Shown here piece by piece: positions 51,763 through 60,095 of a DNA stretch of 64,000 nucleotides. How positions within the stretch are numbered: the first letter of the stretch is position 1; each line of letters begins with the position of its first letter. Both the position numbers and the translations under genes were made by a program. Below the pieces are notes generated by a model, which worked only from the letters and a program-made list of their open reading frames with translations, was not told the origin of the DNA and did not search any database. Source of the DNA: Lewinellaceae bacterium (GTDB taxonomy: Bacteria; Bacteroidota; Bacteroidia; Chitinophagales; Saprospiraceae); assembly GCA_020636275.1 (NCBI GenBank), contig JACJYD010000002.1:62001-126000 (forward strand). The letters run 5' to 3'.

Positions 51763-54078
51763 ATGAAGCATTGCAACCTCTTGCTCACGCTTTCCATTCT
51801 TTTTTTAAGCCTTTCTCTCTTCGCACAAAAAGGCACCATTCAAGGAACAGTTACAGATGCCATTACGGAGGAACCTCTTTACTCTGTGACGATCCGGGTC
51901 GGATCGGTCGGCACGATCACCGATTTTGAAGGACAGTATTCCCTGGCGCTGCAACCCGGCGCCTACGACCTGGAGTTTTCCTATGTCGGCTACGCCACGC
52001 AGACCCTAAAGGTAAACATCAAAGCCGGCGAAACCCAGACCCTCGATCTGAAGCTGACCGAGGAGGCCACCATTTTGCAAACGGCGACGGTGACGAGCGG
52101 AAAATTTGAAAAATCGCTCGGGGAAGTGACCGTCTCGCTCGAAGTGCTGAAACCCCAGTTGATCGAAAGTGTCAACACCGTATCGGTCGACCAGGTGCTC
52201 GAAAAGGTGCCCGGGGTCAACATCATCGACGGGCAGGCCAATATCCGGGGCGGCTCCGGATTTTCCTACGGGGCGGGCAGCCGGGTGTTGTTGCTGGTCG
52301 ACGATGTGCCCATGCTGCAGGCCGATGCCGGTTTTCCCAACTGGAACGATCTTCCGGTGGAAAACATCGAGCAGATCGAGGTGGTCAAGGGCGCCGCTTC
52401 GGCCCTTTACGGCTCCTCTGCACTCAACGGCATCATCAACGTCCGGACCAGTTTTGCCAAGAGCAAGCCGGAATTTAAGGCCTCACTCTTTCACGGCATC
52501 TACGGCGGACCGAAGGATGCCACAAAGAAATGGTATAAAAATGTACCCTATTCTACCGGCGGCAGCATGACCTACAAACGCCGGCTCGGCCGGCTGGATG
52601 TGGTGATGAGCGGCTTTGCCCTCAAAGAACAGAGTTACCTCGAACGCAATTTCCTCGACTACCAGCGCCTCACCGTGGGATTGCGCTACCGGCCGACTGA
52701 AAACCTCAACATCGGGCTCAATTCAAATTTTAACGGCGGGCAGTCCCAGAGCTTTTTCTTCTGGCTCAACCCGGCCGACGGCGCCCTGAAGGGTACCCGC
52801 TCGGCATATTCGGCTACCCGCCGGCTTCGGTTTAACGTCGATCCGTACATCACTTATTTCGATCCGGGAGGAAACCGGCACAAACTCCTGGGCCGGTACT
52901 ACAGCGTTGACAACAATTCGCTCAACAGCCAGTCGAACGCTTCTCAGCTCTACTACGGCGAGTACCAGTTCCAGCGCCAGTTTGCCGGCATCCAGCTCGT
53001 CACCTCGGCCGGCGTGGTCGTCTCCGGCACGAATGTGCAGGCCGAGCTTTACGGGGACACCATCTACCGCTCCTTCAACCTGGCGGGCTATTTGCAATTG
53101 GATCAAAAATTATTCGACCGGCTCAATCTGTCGGCCGGCTTCCGCTACGAATCCAACCGGCTCGACAATCCCGGATACTCCTTTTTCGACGGGATCAAAA
53201 TGGTGGTCATCCCCGCCTCGAACGAAAGCGAATCCAAGCCGGTATTCCGCTTCGGCGCCAATCTGGAGATCGCGGAGTTCACGTTCTTGCGGGCTTCCTG
53301 GGGACAGGGCTACCGGTATCCCACCATTGCCGAAAAATACATTACCACGACCTTTGGCGGCGTGCCGATCAGTCCCAATCCAGAATTGCAATCCGAGACC
53401 GGCTGGTCGACGGAGCTGGGGCTGAAACAAGGCTTCCGGGTCTTCGGGTTCGAGGGCTTCCTGGATTTGGCCGCTTTCTGGTCGGAATACGACAACATGA
53501 TGGAATTTACCTTTGTGGATATTTTTCCAACCGGTTTTCAATCCCAGAACGTGGGCGGCACAAAAATTTATGGAGCGGAGCTGACGGTGGCCGGCCGGGG
53601 TAAATTTTTGGGCATGCCCAGCAATCTCCTGACGGGCTTTACCTGGATAGAACCCCAGTTTTCCCAGTTCGATACGACCCCGGTCGGTCCAAACGAGACG
53701 CCTACCGAAGGACAGAAAAATGCCCTCAATTCGTCGGTCGATTACAACGTATTGAAATACCGCAACCGGAAGACCTTCAAGTTCGACCTGGAGAGCTCTT
53801 ACAAGAAGTGGTCGTTCGGGGTGGCCGTCCTGGCTGCAAGTTCGATGGAGAATATCGACAAGGTATTTGAATTGCTCGTCGTTCCTGGCCTGCAGCAATA
53901 CCGGGCTGAAAATGGCAGCGATTACGTCAATACCGGTATTCGGGCGGGTTATAAGATCAAGGAAAAAGCCAAGGTCTCTTTCCTGATCGATAACCTGTTC
54001 AACACCGAGTACACGGTACGTCCCGGTTTGATCGAACCGCCGAGGAGTTTTACCCTGCGGCTCGATTGCGGACTTTGA
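51763..54078 (+). CDS. TonB-dependent outer-membrane receptor with CarboxypepD_reg-like domain
   Basis: 771 aa. Signal peptide (LLTLSILFLSLSLFAQ), then a carboxypeptidase D regulatory-like domain (about 22-105: GTIQGTVTDAITEEPLYSVT), a plug (about 120-230: GVNIIDGQANIRGGSGFSYG, EQIEVVKGAASALYGSSALN), and a beta barrel ending in an aromatic residue (TLRLDCGL). Imports large or chelated substrates using the TonB-ExbBD system. No SusD partner is present, so it is not a standard Sus pair. Followed by a strong terminator. Confidence 0.93.
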   Translation: MKHCNLLLTLSILFLSLSLFAQKGTIQGTVTDAITEEPLYSVTIRVGSVGTITDFEGQYSLALQPGAYDLEFSYVGYATQTLKVNIKAGETQTLDLKLTEEATILQTATVTSGKFEKSLGEVTVSLEVLKPQLIESVNTVSVDQVLEKVPGVNIIDGQANIRGGSGFSYGAGSRVLLLVDDVPMLQADAGFPNWNDLPVENIEQIEVVKGAASALYGSSALNGIINVRTSFAKSKPEFKASLFHGIYGGPKDATKKWYKNVPYSTGGSMTYKRRLGRLDVVMSGFALKEQSYLERNFLDYQRLTVGLRYRPTENLNIGLNSNFNGGQSQSFFFWLNPADGALKGTRSAYSATRRLRFNVDPYITYFDPGGNRHKLLGRYYSVDNNSLNSQSNASQLYYGEYQFQRQFAGIQLVTSAGVVVSGTNVQAELYGDTIYRSFNLAGYLQLDQKLFDRLNLSAGFRYESNRLDNPGYSFFDGIKMVVIPASNESESKPVFRFGANLEIAEFTFLRASWGQGYRYPTIAEKYITTTFGGVPISPNPELQSETGWSTELGLKQGFRVFGFEGFLDLAAFWSEYDNMMEFTFVDIFPTGFQSQNVGGTKIYGAELTVAGRGKFLGMPSNLLTGFTWIEPQFSQFDTTPVGPNETPTEGQKNALNSSVDYNVLKYRNRKTFKFDLESSYKKWSFGVAVLAASSMENIDKVFELLVVPGLQQYRAENGSDYVNTGIRAGYKIKEKAKVSFLIDNLFNTEYTVRPGLIEPPRSFTLRLDCGL

Positions 54079-54095
54079 GTTTGCCCGGCAGAATG

Positions 54096-54135
54096 CAGAA
54101 GAGGGGCGCGCGAAGGCGCGCCCCTCTTCTGTTTT
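54096..54135 (+). terminator. intrinsic terminator of the TonB receptor gene
   Basis: CAGAAGAGGGGCGCGC (54096-54111), loop GAAG, GCGCGCCCCTCTTCTG (54116-54131), then TTTT. Perfect 16-bp arms. Confidence 0.85.
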
Positions 54136-54262
54136 AAGAAATACCTAATAATGCGTTAAGAAAAATGAAATGTGTTGGGGGGGAATAATTGAAATCAGTT
54201 TTTTTTCTAAATTTAGGCTTGAGTTAACCCATTTTCGTTCAAAATCCTTAAATTTTTACCCT

Positions 54263-54736
54263 ATGAGTCAATTGAACAAGATCCTTTTGATCGCATCTTT
54301 TCTGTTTGCGATCCAACCCACCTTTGCCGCTACGGTTGTAGTCGATCACCCTGCGACCGCCGCCACCGAGGCTTCTGCCCAGGAAGTGCGGGCCGGCGCC
54401 GAAAAGATGAGTTTCCGCGAACGCCTGGCCACGAAGATCCTCGATAAGAAGATCAAGAAAGCCATGCAAAAATCCGAAGCACACAAAGCCGGTAATGGCG
54501 GGAATATCCTTTCCCTGCTCTCCCTTATTTTCGGCGGAGCTTCTTTGATCCTGCTCTGGGTCTTTGGGATACTGGGGCTTTTGCTGGCACTTACCGCCAT
54601 TATTCTCGGGATTATTGGTTCGAAAAAGGAGAATAGTAAGGTAATGGCTATCCTTGGGATTGTATTTGGCAGTCTCACCTTGTTCCTGGTGTTGTTGGCT
54701 GTTGCTTTCCTCGCCAGCCTTCTTACATTGGTATAA
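54263..54736 (+). CDS. small membrane protein with N-terminal signal, DUF4190-like
   Basis: 157 aa from ATG 54263 (MSQLNKILLIASFLFAIQP). Signal sequence, a 60-residue Ala/Lys/Glu-rich cytosolic or periplasmic linker, then two adjacent hydrophobic segments (LLSLIFGGASLILLWVFGI and LFLVLLAVAFLASLL) joined by GSKKENSKVMAILGIVFG. The two-helix pattern with a GSKKE turn is typical of DUF4190-type proteins. No enzyme motif. A hairpin with T-run follows. Confidence 0.6.
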   Translation: MSQLNKILLIASFLFAIQPTFAATVVVDHPATAATEASAQEVRAGAEKMSFRERLATKILDKKIKKAMQKSEAHKAGNGGNILSLLSLIFGGASLILLWVFGILGLLLALTAIILGIIGSKKENSKVMAILGIVFGSLTLFLVLLAVAFLASLLTLV

Positions 54737-54755
54737 ACTCATATTTTGATCGCTG

Positions 54756-54789
54756 AAAGCCCTGTGGACTTTTCCACAGGGCTTTTTTT
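54756..54789 (+). terminator. intrinsic terminator
   Basis: AAAGCCCTGTGGA (54756-54768), loop CTTT, TCCACAGGGCTTT (54773-54785), then further T. It also contains the two halves of a TTTTCCACA-like sequence, by chance in the stem. Confidence 0.88.
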
Positions 54790-54911
54790 GTAAATGTTTA
54801 TTTATATGGTGTTCCGCGGCCAAGGAAAAGGAGCGTTTTTTAAAGTGCGTAACTCCAGGTAAAAGATATTCTTGGAAACACCGTTCTTACTAAGAATTTA
54901 AGAATACACAG

Positions 54912-55505
54912 ATGAAACCAATGAAACGGATCACTTCGTTTTTGCGCACGACGTTGTTTGGAGGGATCGTCGTGGTCCTTCCGCTTACCATTTTCATCCT
55001 TTTGGCCAAGTTGGTCTTTGATTTTCTGCGATCCATCATCGCTCCGATCTCGAGCCTGATCAAATTGCCCTTCATTACCAATGAGCTGTTGACGGACCTG
55101 ATCACTTTGGTGATGATCATAGCCTTTTTTTTCCTGGTCGGGCTGTTTGTCCGGACCCGCTTGGGAAAGGGCATCGTGTCCCTGGTCGAGGGCGAGTTGT
55201 TCAGTCGCTTGCCTTTTTACGGTACGATCAAGGAGACGGTGCTGCAGTTTACCGGGGCCAAGAAGATGCCCTTTTCACAGGTTGTGATTGTGGAGCCTTA
55301 CGGCAACAGCACCAAGATGTTCGGCTTCGTCGCCGATGAGCACGAGAACGGGAAATACACCATTTTTGTGCCGACTGCCCCTAACCCTACCAACGGTTTT
55401 ATCTTCTACATGGAAAGCAGTCAGGTCCAGTTAGTGGATATCCGGCCGGAGGATGCCATCCGGATGATCATCGCCATCGGGACCGGCGCCAGTAAATTGA
55501 TTTAG
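54912..55505 (+). CDS. DUF502-family membrane protein
   Basis: 197 aa (a second ATG at 54921 is possible). Two membrane segments (GGIVVVLPLTIFILLAKLVF, about 18-37; LLTDLITLVMIIAFFFLVGL, about 59-80) and a conserved soluble part (FYGTIKETVLQFTGAKKMPF, VVIVEPYGNSTKMFGFVAD, FVPTAPNPTNGFIF) matching DUF502. Cellular function is unknown. Stands alone; the compound palindrome is downstream. Confidence 0.88.
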   Translation: MKPMKRITSFLRTTLFGGIVVVLPLTIFILLAKLVFDFLRSIIAPISSLIKLPFITNELLTDLITLVMIIAFFFLVGLFVRTRLGKGIVSLVEGELFSRLPFYGTIKETVLQFTGAKKMPFSQVVIVEPYGNSTKMFGFVADEHENGKYTIFVPTAPNPTNGFIFYMESSQVQLVDIRPEDAIRMIIAIGTGASKLI

Positions 55506-55560
55506 GATTTTAACGATTTTTCCAAACAAAATCACCCTGTCAACTCGTTATCCTGTAAAA

Positions 55561-55718
55561 TAATCCAAGTTGCGATAAGTGCACCTTGACTATCTTCCAA
55601 TCAAATTTCCCCCGCCAACGGCGGGGGAAATTTGATTGGAAGAGACACTTTTGCCGCCATTGGCGGCAAAAGTGTCTCTTCCAATATGTTTAAGGTGATT
55701 TATCCCAACTTGGATTAA
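55561..55718. repeat. compound palindromic element 2 (two hairpins in an outer stem)
   Basis: Outer arms 55561-55578 (TAATCCAAGTTGCGATAA) and 55701-55718 with one mismatch, partly extended by AAGGTG/CACCTT. Hairpin A: 22-bp perfect arms 55595-55616 and 55620-55641, loop AAC. Hairpin B: 23-bp perfect arms 55636-55658 and 55662-55684, loop ATT. A and B share the TTGGAA at 55636-55641. Apices are CCGCC-NNN-GGCGG. It sits between DUF502 and the peptidase gene, both on the + strand. Confidence 0.8.
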
Positions 55719-55763
55719 AATTAAAAAAGAGGGCATGCCCTTTTGTTTTTAAAAAAGCGCTCC

Positions 55764-57242
55764 ATGAGAATTTTTTTCTTTTGGATAATCCTCCTACTGT
55801 TGTCAGGGGATGTTCCCGCTCAGGAACGACTCTTGTTTTCGAACTCTTGTAATTACACCGGCGAGATCAGTCCGGTGGAAGACCTCTACGGCTTTGCCTC
55901 CGATTCGGAGGCGGATGATGCCATGCGGCGCATCATGCGCTATACCGGTCTGCCGGCCAATTTTACCATCAAAGCGGCCAATGTGCCCAATGCCGCTGCG
56001 GTGATCTATGAAGAACAGCGATACATCCTGTACAACCAGTACTTCATGCTGCGGATCAAGGACCAGACCAAGACCGACTGGGCGGCCCTCAGTATCCTGG
56101 CGCACGAGATCGGCCACCACCTTTCCGGCCATACCCTCGATAACAAGGGCAGTCGACCCGATAAAGAACTGGAGGCCGACCGTTTTTCCGGATTTGTCCT
56201 GTACAAGATGGGAGCCACGCTCGACGAAGCCCGCATTGCGATGGAAACCCTCGCCATGGACGCAGGTACCAGTACGCATCCACCCAAATCGGCCCGCCTG
56301 GCAGCGGTGACCAATGGATGGCTGGAGGCAAAACAACAGAACGAAGATGTGAGCCCCATCCGCCCGGCGACTCCGGTGAAGACCAAAACCGAAGACATGA
56401 CGCCGCGCTCGCCCATCGATCCGCAGACCGCGACCGCTACGTTCAAGCAGGTCTGGCTGGAGGAGAATGTCGAAGAAGGGGGAGAAGCCGGGGTGCGCGT
56501 TCATGCCCATTTCAATGTGCGCAATCTGTTCGGTGAAAATTGTAAAGCCGTAGCCTGGTTTTACGATGCCCGGACCGGCGAGCCCCTGAAAGACCAGAAC
56601 GGGAAGTTTGCGACCGGAACCGGCGAAGTATCCGTAAGCGTAGACTTTGTGCCCAACTATCTATCCGCCGATTTTACCGACGTACCCTTTTTCATACCCT
56701 ACGACGAATTGCATTTGCCGGAAGGGGAGCATACGGTCAAGTTCCAGATCGGACTTTTTCACCAATTGCCTGGCGACCAGATGCAGCAGATCGGCTCAGC
56801 GAGCACTTTTTCTTCCTTTGAATACACCGTACTTCCCCCGGTGCCTACGGCCCTTTACCGGAAACTTTGGGTCGACTTCGACGTATTTGAAGGCATCAAG
56901 AAGGGCATGCGCATTCATCTGCAGTTCAACCTGAAAAATCTGAAAGGCACGGCTTGCAGGGCGGCCGTGTGGTTCTATTTCGACTCGGGGCAGCCCATGC
57001 TCGATTATAACGGCCGCTACAATACCGTGGACGGGAAAGTCTCGGTCGGGACCGATTTTTTGCCCACATACGATTCATCTGATTTTAACGACCTCGTATT
57101 ATTCATACCCTATGACGAATTTCACCTGACATCCGGGGAGTATTCCCTGTTCCTGGAAGCCAATTTGTTTGCCGAGCAGGGAACTACCTATGTGGAGTTG
57201 GGAAAAGGATTTGGAAAGTACCCTTTTGTGTTAACCAAATGA
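55764..57242 (+). CDS. M48-like metallopeptidase with two C-terminal beta domains
   Basis: 492 aa from ATG 55764 (MRIFFFWIILLLLSGDVPAQ, signal peptide; a TTG start earlier is less likely). Zn motif HEIGHH at about 113 with a downstream ELEADRFSG Glu (about 135), the M48 arrangement. Two repeated beta domains follow (about 235-360 and 375-490), each with a FKQVWLEENVEEGGEAGVRV / KLWVDFDVFEGIKKGMRIHL opening and a later FIPYDELHLPEGEHT / FIPYDEFHLTSGEYS. Periplasmic or secreted protease or a surface protein built on that fold; no T9SS tail is visible. Confidence 0.8.
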   Translation: MRIFFFWIILLLLSGDVPAQERLLFSNSCNYTGEISPVEDLYGFASDSEADDAMRRIMRYTGLPANFTIKAANVPNAAAVIYEEQRYILYNQYFMLRIKDQTKTDWAALSILAHEIGHHLSGHTLDNKGSRPDKELEADRFSGFVLYKMGATLDEARIAMETLAMDAGTSTHPPKSARLAAVTNGWLEAKQQNEDVSPIRPATPVKTKTEDMTPRSPIDPQTATATFKQVWLEENVEEGGEAGVRVHAHFNVRNLFGENCKAVAWFYDARTGEPLKDQNGKFATGTGEVSVSVDFVPNYLSADFTDVPFFIPYDELHLPEGEHTVKFQIGLFHQLPGDQMQQIGSASTFSSFEYTVLPPVPTALYRKLWVDFDVFEGIKKGMRIHLQFNLKNLKGTACRAAVWFYFDSGQPMLDYNGRYNTVDGKVSVGTDFLPTYDSSDFNDLVLFIPYDEFHLTSGEYSLFLEANLFAEQGTTYVELGKGFGKYPFVLTK

Positions 57243-57292
57243 CAATGCTGCATTTATATGCTAACAGCGTTTACACTTGTCAAAAAATGACG

Positions 57293-57300
57293 TAAATTTG
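57293..57300 (+). promoter_or_regulatory. -7 element of the RlpA-like gene
   Basis: TAAATTTG, a match to TAnnTTTG, 22 nt before the ATG. No clear TTG at -33. Confidence 0.4.
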
Positions 57301-57321
57301 TAGAGCGAGAAAATACTACAC

Positions 57322-58221
57322 ATGAAAACAATTACTAATCTAACCACTCTGTTTGTATTCCTGAGTTTCACCCTTTTGCAGGCTCAAGCTCCCGAATACG
57401 GAAACGCGATCTACTACGCCGATTATTTTCAAGGAAAACGAACGGCGAGCGGAGAGATCTACGACAAATATACCTTTACCTGTGCCCACAAAGTGCACCC
57501 CTTCGGCACCCAGCTGAAGGTGACGCGGATGGACAATTTCAAATCCGTGATCGTGAGGGTGAATGACCGGGGCCCTTACAATCCCGGTTGTATCATCGAC
57601 CTTTCCTGGGCCGCCGCCGACCAGATCGGACTGTTACTGGATGGGAAAGCGGAAGTCAAGGTGGAAGTGGTGGGCTATTCCACGCCCAGCGGCGGATCCG
57701 AGCAGGCTGTGGCTACAGCTCAACAATCGGTCAAGACCGTAAAGGAGGAAGAAAAGAAATTCTCCCTCCCGCTGCCCCCGAGACCGGTCACTTTCAACAG
57801 CGCATTCCCGGAAACGACCACGGCTCCCACTACCACGGCAAAGGATCCTACTGCTTCAGCTGCGATCCCGGACTCCTACAACATGGCCAATGTGCCCACT
57901 TCCTATAACGCGCCTTCTGCGCCCATCAAAACGGCGACGGCCGCTTCGGGTGTTGCCCAGATGCCCCAAGGGGCACAGGGTTATACGGTGCAAGTGGGTT
58001 CCTATTCTCATTACCCAAATGCCGAGCGACAGGCCAAGATGATATCCCAAAAAGGGGTCGATCAGGTTTACATCAAGGAATCGCGGAAATCGGACGGAAC
58101 GGTGTTGTATAAGATCCTGGTGCAAACTTTTCCCACCAAGACCAGCGCCGTCAGCCACCTCGACCAGTTGAAACGCCAATACGGCATTGCCGGCTTTGTG
58201 ATCAATTTAGCGAATTTATAG
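57322..58221 (+). CDS. rlpA: RlpA-like septal ring protein with SPOR domain
   Basis: 299 aa. Signal peptide (TTLFVFLSFTLLQAQ), double-psi barrel RlpA domain (about 20-120: GNAIYYADYFQGKRTASGEI, CAHKVHPFGTQLKVT, VIVRVNDRGPYNPGCIIDLS, with the usual VNDRGP motif), a Thr/Ala/Pro linker, and a SPOR domain (about 215-299: GYTVQVGSYSHYPNAERQAK). Such proteins bind denuded peptidoglycan at division sites and cleave glycan strands. A terminator follows. Confidence 0.88.
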   Translation: MKTITNLTTLFVFLSFTLLQAQAPEYGNAIYYADYFQGKRTASGEIYDKYTFTCAHKVHPFGTQLKVTRMDNFKSVIVRVNDRGPYNPGCIIDLSWAAADQIGLLLDGKAEVKVEVVGYSTPSGGSEQAVATAQQSVKTVKEEEKKFSLPLPPRPVTFNSAFPETTTAPTTTAKDPTASAAIPDSYNMANVPTSYNAPSAPIKTATAASGVAQMPQGAQGYTVQVGSYSHYPNAERQAKMISQKGVDQVYIKESRKSDGTVLYKILVQTFPTKTSAVSHLDQLKRQYGIAGFVINLANL

Positions 58222-58229
58222 CAGAAATA

Positions 58230-58262
58230 AAGAAGGGGCGCTTTTCCGGCGCCCCTTCTTTA
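58230..58262 (+). terminator. terminator of rlpA
   Basis: AAGAAGGGGCGC (58230-58241), loop TTTTCC, region GGCGCCCCTTCTT to about 58261, then T. Its core is repeated at 58429-58461. Confidence 0.85.
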
Positions 58263-58281
58263 TTGGACTTATGAAACTAGG

Positions 58282-58414
58282 ACTTACGCACAAAGAACTA
58301 TAAGAATGACTATTTCGGCGCCTGCGGCGCCGAAATAGTCATTCTTAAGATCAAAGTCGCCGCCGCAGGCGGCGACTTTGATCTTAAGAATCTTTGAATA
58401 CGCATTCTGCGTAA
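58282..58414. repeat. compound palindromic element 3
   Basis: Hairpin A: 22-bp perfect arms 58301-58322 and 58326-58347, loop TGC. Hairpin B: 24-bp perfect arms 58341-58364 and 58368-58391, loop GCA; the two share ATTCTTA at 58341-58347. Outer parts (TTACGCA and CAAAGA at about 58284-58296; TCTTTG at about 58391 and TGCGTAA at about 58408) are matching arms with an 11-nt insertion in the right one. Confidence 0.75.
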
Positions 58415-58427
58415 CGCCTGCGGTAAA

Positions 58428-58463
58428 CAAAAAAGGGGCGCTTTTCCGGCGCCCCTTTTTTAT
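58428..58463 (+). terminator. second copy of the rlpA-type terminator hairpin
   Basis: AAAAAGGGGCGC, loop TTTTCC, GGCGCCCCTTTTT (about 58429-58461). The 24-nt core is identical to the one at 58230; the T-run is longer. Confidence 0.8.
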
Positions 58464-58554
58464 TTAATTTGTTTCGATACGTAATAACTGGATGGGCGCA
58501 TTCGTTTTGGATCGAACTGTTTTCCCAAGATTGTATCACTAAACGAACACACCC

Positions 58555-59043
58555 ATGAAGAAGACCTCGTTGCGTTTCGCCCACCTGTTTGCCGGATTTG
58601 CCCTGGTGGCCCTTAGTACCGGCGCATTGACCGGTTGCCAACCCGAAGGATGTACCGATCCGATGTCCGACAATTACGATCCGAAAGCTAAAAAGAACGA
58701 TGGTAGCTGCGTGCCGTGGCGCGATAAGTTTATCGCCAGCTATTCGGGTATTAACGGCTGCGCAGGCTCTGCCAACCAGGACGTCTCCATCCTGATCACC
58801 GAATCCGGAACTACGGAGGACGGCGTGGTGATCACTGTCTCGGGCTCCGGCATGGTCTTTACCGCCACAGTCAGCACCAAAACGGGCCTGACCATTCCCG
58901 ATCAGCAGATCAACTACCAGGGCGGGACCGTGAATATCAGCGGTTCCGGTAGCCTGAAAAACGAAACCGAACTCACTCTGGATTACGAACTCGTCTCCGG
59001 CCCCCTGACCGTGCCCTGCTCGGTGACGGGGAATCAGCTTTAA
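58555..59043 (+). CDS. lipoprotein with acidic Ca-type loop, unknown
   Basis: 162 aa. Lipoprotein signal (LFAGFALVALSTGALTGC, Cys about 28). A motif CTDPMSDNYDPKAKKNDGSC (about 33-52) resembles the short D/N-rich Cys-flanked loop (GCTDP-NYNP-DGSC) recurring in Bacteroidota surface proteins. The rest is a small beta-rich domain with Ser/Gly/Thr (about 65-160). Likely outer-membrane-anchored; role not known. Confidence 0.65.
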   Translation: MKKTSLRFAHLFAGFALVALSTGALTGCQPEGCTDPMSDNYDPKAKKNDGSCVPWRDKFIASYSGINGCAGSANQDVSILITESGTTEDGVVITVSGSGMVFTATVSTKTGLTIPDQQINYQGGTVNISGSGSLKNETELTLDYELVSGPLTVPCSVTGNQL

Positions 59044-59096
59044 GCGAGATGCTCTTCACCTTTTTTCCGGATTGCAAATCACCGGATATTCAAATA

Positions 59097-59130
59097 AAAA
59101 CAAGTCCCGTAACCCGCGGGACTTGTTTTT
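59097..59130 (+). terminator. terminator
   Basis: AAAACAAGTCCCG (59097-59109), loop of 7, CGGGACTTGTTTT (59117-59129), T-run. Follows the lipoprotein gene and precedes arsM. Confidence 0.8.
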
Positions 59131-59174
59131 TCATTTTATTCATCGTATTTTTACGATGAATAAAAATTTCAAAG

Positions 59175-59990
59175 ATGGAAACCCCTGACAAATTAAAGGA
59201 CCTGGTCCGGCAGAAGTATGGTGAGATCGCGCTGCAGGAACAGGACGGATGTTGTTCTTCGGCCACTTCTTGTTGTGGACCGGAAGGAGCAAAGGTAGAG
59301 GTATACAACATCATGAGCGAGTCGTACGAGCAATTGGAAGGCTACAACCCGGATGCCGACATGGGGCTGGGTTGCGGATTGCCTACGCAGTTTGCACGCA
59401 TCTCAAAAGGCGACACGGTGGTCGATCTGGGATCGGGCGCGGGCAACGACTGTTTTGTCGCTCGTGCCGAAACCGGTGAAACGGGCCGGGTGATCGGCCT
59501 CGACTTTACCCCCCACATGATCGACCGGGCCCGGGCCAATGCCAAAAAGCTGGGCTATACGAATGTAGAATTCATCTATGGCGACATCGAAGATATGCCC
59601 ATTCCGGACGCTACGGCCAACGTGGTAGTCAGCAATTGCGTGCTCAACCTCGTACCCGATAAGGAACAGGCCTTCTCCGAAGTATTTCGCATTCTGAAAC
59701 CGGGCGGGCACTTCAGCATCTCCGACATCGTGCTCCGGGGTGACCTGCCTGAAAAGCTGCAAAGCGCCGCGGAAATGTACGCCGGTTGCGTGGCGGGCGC
59801 CATTCAAAAGGACGATTATCTCGGCCTGGTGCGCGGCGCAGGCTTTGTCGACTTGCATATCCAGAAGGAAAAGGAGATCCTCGTGCCGGAAAACATCTTG
59901 CTGCAGTACCTCACGGAAGAGGAACTGGAAACGTACCGGTCGCGGGAAGGAGGGATCTTCAGTATTACCCTGTTTGGGCGGAAGCCTTGA
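59175..59990 (+). CDS. arsM: arsenite methyltransferase
   Basis: 271 aa. N-terminal Cys-rich DGCCSSATSCCGP (about 23-37), then GLGCGLPTQF and the SAM site VVDLGSGAGNDCFVAR (about 78-92) with GDIEDMPIPDATANVVVSNCVLNL. The third Cys of the arsenic site is in YAGCVAGAIQ (about 200). ArsM methylates arsenite to volatile or less toxic forms. No arsR, arsB or arsC is adjacent. Short C-terminal domain (about 220-271). Confidence 0.93.
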   Translation: METPDKLKDLVRQKYGEIALQEQDGCCSSATSCCGPEGAKVEVYNIMSESYEQLEGYNPDADMGLGCGLPTQFARISKGDTVVDLGSGAGNDCFVARAETGETGRVIGLDFTPHMIDRARANAKKLGYTNVEFIYGDIEDMPIPDATANVVVSNCVLNLVPDKEQAFSEVFRILKPGGHFSISDIVLRGDLPEKLQSAAEMYAGCVAGAIQKDDYLGLVRGAGFVDLHIQKEKEILVPENILLQYLTEEELETYRSREGGIFSITLFGRKP

Positions 59991-59998
59991 TTTTTCTG

Positions 59999-60095
59999 AA
60001 CCGCAAAGGCGCTAAGGGCGCTAAGACCTCAGTCATTTGCAATTTCCTGTATTGCAAAGGCTGGATGTCTTAGCGTCCTTAGCGCCTTTGCGGTT
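59999..60095. repeat. AACCGC-type inverted repeat element, copy 2
   Basis: 29-bp arms with one mismatch (59999-60027 and 60067-60095), inner hairpin TTGCAAT/ATTGCAA. The right arm overlaps the end of the FG-GAP lipoprotein gene, whose last codons and stop lie inside it. Confidence 0.8.

Larger units (their letters stand above)
58222..58554. other. 333-bp intergenic region with two terminators and a compound palindrome
   Basis: No gene. Two hairpins with the same 24-nt core bracket the third compound element; see those entries and the findings. Confidence 0.75.

Noticed and set aside
55561..58414. REP/BIME elements with a RAYT transposase
   Set aside because: Stem sequences differ between elements and no transposase gene is in the window.
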